Below, in pieces: positions 22,609 to 32,062 of a stretch of 64,000 nt of DNA; the first letter of the stretch is position 1; every line of letters begins with the position of its first letter. Below the pieces are notes generated by a model. The model did no database searches. It saw only the letters and a program-made list of their open reading frames with translations, and had not been told where the DNA came from. The translations under genes were made by a program, and so were the position numbers. The stretch covers positions 1 through 64,000 of the forward strand of contig FMBT01000392.1 in the NCBI GenBank assembly GCA_900095095.1. Reading direction: 5' to 3'. The stretch comes from Fragilariopsis cylindrus CCMP1102. Taxonomy: Eukaryota; Bacillariophyta; Bacillariophyceae; Bacillariales; Bacillariaceae.

Positions 22609-22857
22609 TCGCGTGCAAAGCGTGATTCAGACACGCCACTTTATCCGATGGCTCACGACATTTTAAAATATATATAAGAAGGATCTTATTTCAAAAAGTA
22701 GTAGGCACAATTGTATGAACAAAAATAACTGACTCGATCGTGTTGTTGTGTGTGTTGTTGCTACAGTACAGCCATCCTACATCATACCGCTTCCCAACAT
22801 TTATTATTCACTTGATTCATAAAAAACTTAACTAAGTTACCACTGAAACGTACCAAA

Positions 22858-25516
22858 ATGAGAAACTTTAATATTTCGACAGCCCTCGTTGTGGCATCGA
22901 TCTTCGTCGCTTCGATTGATTCGTCATCGGCGTTTGTAACACCCAACAAAATCGCAAGAACGACAACAAAAGGAGATGTAGGATTTTCCTCCGCGAATCC
23001 TGTTGCTACTACCGCCACTTCCGGTAATATCGCACTTTCTGCATTGCCTCCAGCGGAAGTCCTAAGCAGCAGTTTTCAAATTGCGTCCGCTTCATTAGAG
23101 TCCATTACGTCAAGTTCTCTCTTCAATTACTTTGCTGAAAAACTTATCGATGCCTCAATTCCTGCGGTGGCTTCCATCGGTGTTATTTCCTTTTTCTTTA
23201 CTCAAATTAAAAAATCCCGTGGTAAAGACGAAAATGATGATGAGGCAGCAGAAAGTGCGACTGCAATAAGTGAATTGTATAATGATCTTTACTCGAACAC
23301 AAAAGGTTCTGGAATTATGAAACGATCATCTATGAACCCATTCGCGAATCGTGGTGGACCTACATCGTTACCAAAAAATCTCGGCTTACCCAGCCGTGAA
23401 TTTTTACGTATCACCAGTCTCAATGAAAAATACGACGCGTATGACTTTTCTTTGACGAAGGCAACCGAGTCGAAAGCAAAGGCGGCTGCCGATTTCCGTT
23501 CTAAATCCTTCGATCGAGCACTTGGATTGGCTCTGAATGCAGAACCTGCTGTAGAAGGATCAACGGTCTCGGAATTTCTTCCACCACGTGTCAAACAAAA
23601 GCTACTTCGAGCGGAAAAGAAATTTCTTAAATCAGGTATGGAAAAAGTATCCGAATTACAAAAACTAGAAACCCTTTTGGCATCTATTTGCATGGACATT
23701 GAGTTGGGAAAATTGGGTGAAAGGGCAGAAAAGATGAATGAAGATGATATGAAAGTAATTGATGCAGAAATAGAAGAATCTGCTACTAGCAATTCTGACG
23801 ACGATGAAAAGAAGGACGAAAAGAAGGACGAAAAAAAGGAAAAGGGAGCCATTTCTGCTGGTCCTGTTATGGCAGGAAAAAAGGACGACCCGAAAATTAC
23901 TACAGGTAAAAAAAGAGAGAATACTGCCAAGAGAGAGGAGCTATTGAAAGATACCACAAAATTACAGAAGGAATTAAAAGAATTAGAGCTTGATTTTATG
24001 CAAGAAGTTTTGGCGGCTGTAGGACCAAAACGTGCGATTGGATTAAGAAGTGCTATTCTAGGTGATATTGCTGTTCGTGGAACTGGGAGCTTACTGACAC
24101 AGATGGAAGGCAGACCATTGTCTACCATTCTTAAGGCTGGTGCTGATGACAAAAGTCGACCAAAAAATCTCTTTGTAATGGATTTTCCCGGAGATGTTAA
24201 TGCATCGCAACTAAATGAGTTGCGCGAGGAGGTAACTGGTGTGATCCGAAATGCACAGCCCGGAGACGAAGTTTTGGTCGTATTGCAATCGGGTGGTGGT
24301 ACGGTCACGGGTTATGGTACGAACAAATTCGTTTATTTAGATTTGCTTCCGTGCGTATTTGCTTCTATTGTTTTGTTTCCCCCCGTCATTTTTCTCTAAC
24401 ACAAAAAACCCTTTTGATTATGTGTGTCTATTTCACCTAGGTCTCGCTGCGGGACAGCTCGTCAGACTTAAAGACAAGGGATTGTATCTTACCATCGCCG
24501 TTGAACAAGTAGCCGCATCCGGTGGTTACATGATGAGTTGTGTTGCGGATAAAATTATTGCTAGTCCGTTCGCAGTTTTAGGGAGTATTGGGTAAGATTA
24601 CGTGTTCCGTTCTTTGTTTTGTTGCCTCTCCATTATTTGTTCAGAGCCAAATCTATTCATTTGATGAGGATATTTCAGGTTTTTACGCAGTGATTTTTCT
24701 TATAAATTAATTGTTCGTCTGCTTATCTTGATCGGTTTCTTTGTTGGTCATATTCATGATTTTTTCCCTCATAACATATATATTCTTGATGTCTATAGAG
24801 TCATTTCAGAAATCCCTAACGTTTACGAGCGTCTCAAGGAGGAAGGAATGTAAGTATTAGCACGCACGCATATGCAAACAAAATAAATGTTTCGGCAGAA
24901 TGAATGAGTGGATCGATTCCTCACTTTCACTTTATTTTTCTCATTTCACTCCAACACCATATATCATAAAATATACAGTAAATTTCAAACTGTTACTGCT
25001 GGAAAGTACAAACGAACCCTGACACCAACCAAAAAAATAACCAAAGAAGATTTATCAAAATCAGAGGAAGAAATTGGAGAGATCTTCAATCTGTTCAAGG
25101 GATGGGTCGAACTAAATCGACCACAATTAGACATCGATTTGGTAGCCACAGGTGAGACATGGTTCGGTCCAGCGGCCTTAGAAATAGGACTATGTGATGA
25201 AATTAAGACGGTAGATGACGTACTCCTCGAGTACGTTGATAATAAGTACAACGTATACCAAGTGAAGTATGATCCACCTACTGAAATTCCTAGCACGTTA
25301 TCTGCACTATTTGCATCTGATGATGAAAGTCCTAGACTGGGGCGAGGAAATAACTCGATAGGTCGTCAAGCTATTCGTTGGTTAGTCAAAAGTTTTGCCG
25401 AGGAGGTAAAAGCCGTCACTACGGATTACAAATCTACTAGTATAGAAAAGAAATATATGGCAAAAGATGAAACGAAGGACCGCGTACGAGCTTCGGCGGA
25501 TGATTCCTTCTTTTAA
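22858..25516 (+). CDS. Plastid-targeted SohB/SppA-type S49 serine protease, four exons
   Basis: Exons 22858-24316, 24441-24591, 24799-24849 and 24979-25516 give 732 aa; all junctions are GT-AG and keep frame. The N-terminus has a signal peptide ending SSSAFVTPNK, matching the diatom plastid motif (cleavage before Phe), then a basic, Thr-rich transit part. Residues ~100-440 include a membrane span and a Lys/Glu-rich linker. The S49 core starts near LFVMDFPGDVNASQL, then LQSGGGTVTGYGLAAGQL. The nucleophile Ser is about residue 513 in VEQVAASGGYMM. The general-base Lys is probably residue 565 in TAGKYKRTLT, and ETWFGPAALEIGLCDEI closes the domain. The order matches bacterial SohB more closely than tandem SppA. 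The likely role is membrane-protein or peptide turnover in the plastid. Confidence 0.92.
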
Positions 25517-25870
25517 ATTATCTATTCTATCTTGAAAAGAAAAAAATTGCAGCACTAACTTACTAGCTAGAGGTAAAATCTTTCAAAATCTACAAATCAT
25601 CATTATGTTCTTCTTTATTTGTAGCAAGCCATAAAAGAGGGAAAACATACTCAAGTATCATCTCTATGTAGAATATGATGGCATGATCGGCGCTATTCTT
25701 TCAATGATGGGTACTGATATTCCTGGAACCTCTCAAAGCAGCAGCAGTAGCAGCAGCGCCATCAATGAGACTCACTGCATTGCATTCGTTCATGCTTTTT
25801 TGGTGACATCTCACGTAGCATAGATTCTTATGAAAGTGTGTGTGTGTGTGTGTGTGTGTGTGTAGTCGGT
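25517..25870. other. Convergent intergenic region with a TG repeat
   Basis: Lies between the ends of two converging genes. It contains a CAG-type run near 25738-25758 and a TG dinucleotide repeat (25836-25863). No gene is seen. Confidence 0.6.
25836..25863. repeat. TG dinucleotide repeat
   Basis: About 14 TG units immediately before the stop of the minus-strand glycoprotein gene. Confidence 0.9.
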
Positions 25871-27995
25871 CTAGCTGTTTATCATCGTCGTTGCGATTAC
25901 AATGCTTGTAGCAATATAACTCCAGATATTATTCTTACCAGAGAAAGTAATACTGGTCATCGAAACAGTCGACCCCGAAGACAATGGTTTACAATTAAAT
26001 TTTGAAATATTCGTTGCGACTGAACACGTGGGCAAAACCACCAAGGGGGGTAATGGCTTTAATCCTCCTGGTGTTGGATTGTTGTTTCTCCTATACATTT
26101 CTGTCCCCGTTACGTTAAAGTTAGTGAAATTAAGATATGTTACAGAATCTTGAAATGGATATTCATATAAAGAACCATCAGGTTCTTTAATTACTGCAAA
26201 ATTGTCTACTGTCATCATCGAAACATCTACTTTTAACTCATCGGAATAATAATTCGAAGCGTTCGTTGGATCGATTTCAAAACAAGCCGTGAACTCACCA
26301 GGACGTGCTACTCGATCAGCCTTAGAACAACCTTCAGTTGTATATAAAGCGATAGAATTACCATCCAGAACAATTTCTTCGTATTTGCCCATAACAGTTA
26401 CAACTTGTTGAAATCCATTCAATATAATACTAATATCGTCCCCGTCCCCGTTACCATTACCATCAACGCGTTTCTTGCCATCAGAAATTACCTGACTACT
26501 ATCTTCAGTTGAAACAATAGCTGCCTGCATATTACTACCGACCATTAAGATAGTACCATTAACATTTTGATCAGTTTGTATTCGAACTTCACTATTAAGA
26601 GTTTGGTCAATATACAATAATTCGAGCATACTGATACTACTATTATTGGATGGCGTATTGCTGCTACTATCTGAGTCTGAACCTGAGCCTGACGTGGTAT
26701 TGCTTGTATTGTTATTTGTTGCTGTGCTGGTACTTGTATTTATATCTATGACCAATTCTGTACCGATACCGAAATTAAAAATAGTAAGACTACGGGGTGG
26801 ACCGTGTGTCAAAAGTAGTGGTAAATCTCCTCCTTCTCCTTCCATATTGGTACCATTAGTGTTATTTGTTGCTGCTGCTGTTATTGTTGTTGTTCTTTCG
26901 TTGTTGTTACTGTTATTATTACTATCATTATTATTATAGTTTCCATTACCACTATCCACAGTCCCACCAATTTCAATTCCTAATGTATAATCAATTCGTG
27001 GACATAGTATAGTTGTTGTTTCTAATATCCATTTCGGGACCCAAAGTTCAAGTGTTACATTCCTCAAACCATCATTTTCTTCCCAATAGTTTGGAGCTCC
27101 TGTCATAGCTCCTTTATTCCAAACGAATCGTAAATTAGTAGCATTAACACCGTATGTTTTATTATTAATTTCAAATTGTTTTATTACGTCTATAACGGGT
27201 TTTATCATAGTTGGTGGACAACTACTATATCTAAATTCTAACTGATCATCAATTGCGTAGATATTGATATGAATATTATTCGGGATTTTAAAACTCTTTT
27301 CCCTTCTACTTCTACTGTTTGTTGATGAATTATTGCTTTGTATGTCTTCCGTAGTAAAATTATTGGTACTGATACTGTTATTGTTGGTAAAATTCGAAAA
27401 ATTAAAATTATTATAAATCAGATCGTTTGTTCCTGTACTACTACTTGTACTTGCATTTGTACTTGTATGGTTAGCCCAGACAATTTGTATTCAGAAGGAG
27501 GAATAAAGGGTAAGTGCGATTGGTATTATTTATTAGCAAGATAAAAGTCTCTAGAAGCACTTACATTATATCAAACATCGGCCGGACAGAATCATAGGCA
27601 CAGGAAACACCTGCTTTTAAAAATTGGAATGGTGATCTTTCTTTTACTTCAAATACTGCCGTCCAATTAATGTCATTGAAAATATCGTTCTCGCCCTCGT
27701 CATGGTGTTTGAAAAACACATTAATGTTATCGGTAAGGTTTTCAGCAGCAGAATAATCACCACATCCATAATTACTACATGCAATAGCAGTATTCGGTTC
27801 TTGTGTTGGATTGGTAGATGGTGATGATGATGTGAACGGTGCGGATGTTGTAGATACTGGTTGTACATCTTGTATATCAGTATCTTCGCCTTCGCTATAC
27901 ACGAACGTGATAATCAAAGACACATTGAGAAGAAACGAGAAAAGAAAAGTGTAACGCCACCACCGGAAAGTTGCAATCTTCCTCGAAGCAGTCAT
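25871..27995 (-). CDS. Secreted Asn-rich glycoprotein, possibly GPI-anchored, two exons
   Basis: Exon 1 is 27995-27565 and exon 2 27461-25871 (donor GTAAGT, acceptor ACAAG; an acceptor 12 nt further on also keeps frame), giving 673 aa. The ATG at 27995 opens a signal sequence or anchor (RWWRYTFLFSFLLNVSLIIT). The ectodomain has many N-glycosylation sequons, Asn/Ser/Thr-rich spacers and cysteine-containing segments (IACSNYGCGDYSAAENL, YTTEGCSKADRVARPGEF). The C-terminus ends in a hydrophobic tail (NIWSYIATSIVIATTMINS) preceded by small residues, a layout seen in GPI-anchored proteins. I do not recognise the family. A cell-surface or wall role is inference. Confidence 0.65.
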
Positions 27996-29313
27996 ATAGC
28001 AGCAGCAGTCGACGTGGGGGTGTAATACGATACGATATGATATATGAGAGAAGATAGTTCTAGTTCTTCTTTGAAAGCTGTGCAGATTAACAAAATAGGT
28101 GCAACAGAAGATGGAACAATAATCACAGTAATATTCGAAGATTTGTGTTTTTGTTGTTCTTTGTAGACTTTTTGAATGAATCGAGTCGAGTGAGTCGAGG
28201 CGAGTCGATCGAGTCGTCTCTGACTGGACCCTTTTATCCGGCAAACCCTTTGCATCTTTTCTTGTTAGCGGTCCGTCGGCAGAATTGTGTTGCTATTGTT
28301 GGATGAGCCGTCGACATATTATTGAGTACCCTTGTTATGAGCTAACTATTGTTAGAGTGTTCATCCCACCAAATCAATAATAACTATCATACATATCTGT
28401 CTCGGCTTGACCAGTCCTTTTATCGGTACTCTTCTTTTCTTTCATATTATCATCCCGCATTTATTTTATTCTATTTTACTCTATTTGGTCCATTCATTTT
28501 TGATAGATTGTTGGTGTTATGTTGTTCACTGAGTTTTTTTTTTGCTGCTGTTGTTATTCATACTATTACTCTACAGAAAGAAAAAGCATCCTATCTAGCC
28601 ACTGTTGACTGAATGTACTATTAATACTGGCTTTATTTTACTATACTTTTTTGAATCAACCACATCATTACTACTTTACACACGTCAATCAACATCATCA
28701 AAGAACAATACAAGTAAGTAAAAGTGAACAGCATGCAATAATTACAACAACAACAATAACAATAACAATAACAATAACAACAAAAATAATAATAACAAAA
28801 CTGAAATACCCTAGATAATTATTGTGTAGCCCGATGTATTATTTTTATTATTAATGTTTTAGCTTTCGGAAAATTCTACCATACTGGTATGAATGTTCTA
28901 AGAATCTTTAGTCATTTTCCCCCAATCTTGCATAATTATTTGTAAAACAACAAATTTACAACTGCCCTTTCAAATACAGTACAACACTTAAAACAGATTG
29001 TTATTAAGTCTTTTTTTAATCTAACACATGCCACGCCCTTTAGGATGAATGAGGCTGAGAAAACGGGAAAACAGGAAACAAAGGAAAGAGGGTAGTCGTT
29101 GCAGAAAAACACAGCAATACCACTACTGTCCGGAGGCAAAAAGAAGTTATCTTCGGTGTATATTTTTCGGATTGATTTATTGTTTGTGTATCTGTATTAT
29201 ATCTTGTACTGTATCATCCATAGCATAAGCGATCTCAGTAAGCAAGCTCTCGGCAACAGCAACAAAAATAACAACAATAAATAAATAAATAAGTAATAAA
29301 TAATACGTCTACG
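27996..29313. other. Long divergent intergenic region
   Basis: No supported gene. Open frames at 27992-28255 (-), 28349-28612 (+) and 29099-29284 (+) lack family features. It contains a GAGTC-rich stretch (about 28180-28215) and an AACAAT-type microsatellite (about 28744-28798). Confidence 0.5.
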
Positions 29314-31257
29314 ATGTCACCATCACAAGCAAAATCCATCGAAACGGAACTTGCACAGCTCTTATCTATGAACGAAAACTGCAACGACGACAATGACAAC
29401 GACGAAGATCGGGGTCTAGATTCGAAAAGTAAGCACACAGACAATAAGAGCGTTAAATCAAACAAGTCGAAATCGTCCAACGCACGATCAAGAAGTGGAC
29501 GGTCGTCCCGCAATAAAGAGGGTCAAAAGCATCCGTCATCAACTTCGACGGGCATCAATAATAATGATAGTACCAATTCATTTGCAGAGGAGGAGGAGGA
29601 GGGGGAGGACGATTCTAAAAGCAACAGCAATAGCAACAACAACAACAACAGAATTCCATTAGTAAGGACGAAAAGTGGTAGTGCACGATCTAGAGATAGT
29701 CGAAAGATACGATACAATAGTAACGAAACAATAGAAGAACGGGATGGGGACGAAAAAAGTGTTCCATCCAGAGAAAGTGCACGATCAAGAAAATCAAATG
29801 ATTCAAAGGATAGTGATAAATGCCCCAATAATAGTAGTAGTAATAGTAAATCGACGACCACGACGACGGAAGAAGAAGAAAAATCTAGTAAAAGTAGAAG
29901 AAGTCGTCGAACAAGTAAATATCAAGGGGACGATGTTGTACCAGAATCAGCTCAAGAAAGAGATAAGGATGCAAGAACTACACGTCGTAGTGGCCTTAGA
30001 GATAGCGCACGCTCATCAAGAAGAAGGATTAATGACGGCAACAATAACAAGAAAATAGATAGTACTGGTACTACGTTATTTGGTAAATCGCCATTGTCGT
30101 CTCCCCACGATCCAATATCATCACGACGACGAAAGGTTGTAAAATCTTTAGATGAAAAAGATGATCTTCCTGATGAATTTGAAGATTGGTCTTCTGATGA
30201 AGAAGAGATGATTCCTATGAACGATGATAATACAAATAATGATGATGTTGATGTAGCAACAAAGCCTAGAGAATTGCGACGTGGTATCAACCGTAGCCAT
30301 TCTACATTGGATCGTCGTGGTGGACAGCAGCGAACACGACGAGGAGGTTTGATGCGTTCTATGTCTCAGGATGTTACACTTACACAAGGTACTCGTGCTC
30401 AACTGGATGAAAATGGTAAATACGATGATGGGGAATCGCATGAAAATGAACTTAGTAGTAATAATAATGGTGGTAATAATATTACCAGAACTTTGCGATC
30501 TGAATTGCCATCCAGGCGTATTTCAAGGAGCGCATCAACTAAATTTGCGTCGGTTGGTATGGCTATGGGCGATCCATCTCGTCGAGCACCACCAACTCGA
30601 TCTCAATCTACATGTATCATCTCAAGAGAATCTGTATTAAATTCTTCTCGCCACGGAAAGGGTCCACCTAGTCGGAGTCGATCAAGTGATTTTTCCTCGT
30701 TCCTTCGACACGGGACAACCATGCAACAGCAACAAAGACCCAGCATGCGAATATCCTCTGTTCAGCAGAGTGTTGATAATTTTGGGAAATTTGGAATGGA
30801 ACATGACGACAATGATGATAATCCGTTTGAGGTAATAAACAAAGGACTATACGATTCGAAGTCCTCACGTGAGATTACTGATGATATATTTGATGATCCT
30901 AATAATGATAATAATAATAATGAGGACGTTCACTCCTCGTCAGATCGAAGAAGGAATATGACTGCCTCTAAGAGCGTCGGACTACTACAACTAAAGGCAT
31001 CTAGTAAAGATACGATGAGAGTAAGTGCTCGAACCAAAAAAATTGTAGTAATGACAGACGAGGAAGAAAAACAATCTATTCAAGATGCCAAAATTGTACG
31101 GGATAAACAACGTCGTACAGAATATAATAACCCGATTGCTGCTGCTACTTCTAGTGCTGGTAGGATACGTATGTCACGACGGCCATCGCATAGACAAGTC
31201 AAACGTCAGAACTCGTCGAGATTGGCTGGTAGTAGTCTGGGGGAAAGCCTACACTAG
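29314..31257 (+). CDS. Disordered Ser/Arg/Asn-rich protein, 647 aa
   Basis: Intronless from an ATG. The start SPSQAKSIETELAQLLSMNE may form a short helix. Nearly all the rest is low-complexity with repeated basic-Ser clusters (RSGSARSRDSRKIRYN, ARSRKSNDSKDSDK, RRGGLMRSMSQDVTL, SRRISRSASTKFASVG). These clusters look like many basophilic kinase sites (RxxS). There is no membrane span and no catalytic motif. I do not recognise a family. A nuclear or cytoskeletal phosphoprotein is a guess. The next gene downstream has the same composition and orientation. Confidence 0.65.
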   Translation: MSPSQAKSIETELAQLLSMNENCNDDNDNDEDRGLDSKSKHTDNKSVKSNKSKSSNARSRSGRSSRNKEGQKHPSSTSTGINNNDSTNSFAEEEEEGEDDSKSNSNSNNNNNRIPLVRTKSGSARSRDSRKIRYNSNETIEERDGDEKSVPSRESARSRKSNDSKDSDKCPNNSSSNSKSTTTTTEEEEKSSKSRRSRRTSKYQGDDVVPESAQERDKDARTTRRSGLRDSARSSRRRINDGNNNKKIDSTGTTLFGKSPLSSPHDPISSRRRKVVKSLDEKDDLPDEFEDWSSDEEEMIPMNDDNTNNDDVDVATKPRELRRGINRSHSTLDRRGGQQRTRRGGLMRSMSQDVTLTQGTRAQLDENGKYDDGESHENELSSNNNGGNNITRTLRSELPSRRISRSASTKFASVGMAMGDPSRRAPPTRSQSTCIISRESVLNSSRHGKGPPSRSRSSDFSSFLRHGTTMQQQQRPSMRISSVQQSVDNFGKFGMEHDDNDDNPFEVINKGLYDSKSSREITDDIFDDPNNDNNNNEDVHSSSDRRRNMTASKSVGLLQLKASSKDTMRVSARTKKIVVMTDEEEKQSIQDAKIVRDKQRRTEYNNPIAAATSSAGRIRMSRRPSHRQVKRQNSSRLAGSSLGESLH

Positions 31258-32062
31258 AAGCTGAGTGGAAAGGGATTTAAGAGACTAAATTATAATAAGA
31301 TAAAAAATAAGTGAACTACAGTACGAGTTGGTCATCCATAATGTAAAATTAATATCAAAGAAAAATTCTGCAGTACAATCATATGTAGAAATTAAAAGTT
31401 AATCAGATCAAATTAATACATACAACATTCATACCAATATTTCATATTATCATTCATTGCTTGTATGTAATGTATTATATTATATTACGAAGTATATAAT
31501 ATATACATATTAGTCGAGTTCCAAATTAAATTCATGGTTGGCGATCATCGTTCTGTACAAAATTGAAATATCATTCGAAAATCAGCGTATGCTAAGCCTT
31601 AGGTGGAAAATATTTATGCCAAATAGTCGTAAGGAAAATCGGATGCAAAATTAATAAACGGGGTCTTACTTTAAGACATTACAATATACGCCCTATGTAC
31701 ATTTAATTGTAAAAACAATTTATATATGACCCTAATGTTCAATGTCTCGCGGAACTTGAAGTTGCCGTTATGTAGCTTAGTAGATGAATCTGATTCATTC
31801 ATAAAAAGAAAATAATAAATGCTAATACTTGTATGCAGTAATAAACTCGAAACCGCAAACGAGAATAATTGCTTCCGGGCGAATCATAAACACTTTCTAC
31901 TATCTGTTAGTGTATGCGGTATTAACAACACCCAACACAGAATAGGATTGAACAAGCTGCTCGCACCACCACTCTCGTATCGACAACACAAACATAACAC
32001 TACGAAGGACAGAACATAAGATCTTTGAAGTGTTGACGAATCCATATCCTACTACTCCCTAA
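31258..32062. other. AT-rich intergenic region
   Basis: Lies between the two Ser/Arg-rich genes. It has an alternating T/A stretch near 31463-31506. A frame at 31819-32019 has no support. Confidence 0.6.

Larger units (their letters stand above)
22296..22857. other. Divergent promoter region of RAD51 and the SohB-like gene
   Basis: A 562-bp shared upstream region. It contains an E2F-like site (22525-22535) and a bZIP/AP-1-like TGAGTCAC (22601-22608). The rest is unremarkable. Confidence 0.6.

Noticed and set aside
28349-28612. Plus-strand frame in the intergenic region
   Set aside because: Phe/Tyr/Ser-rich without ATG context or family resemblance.
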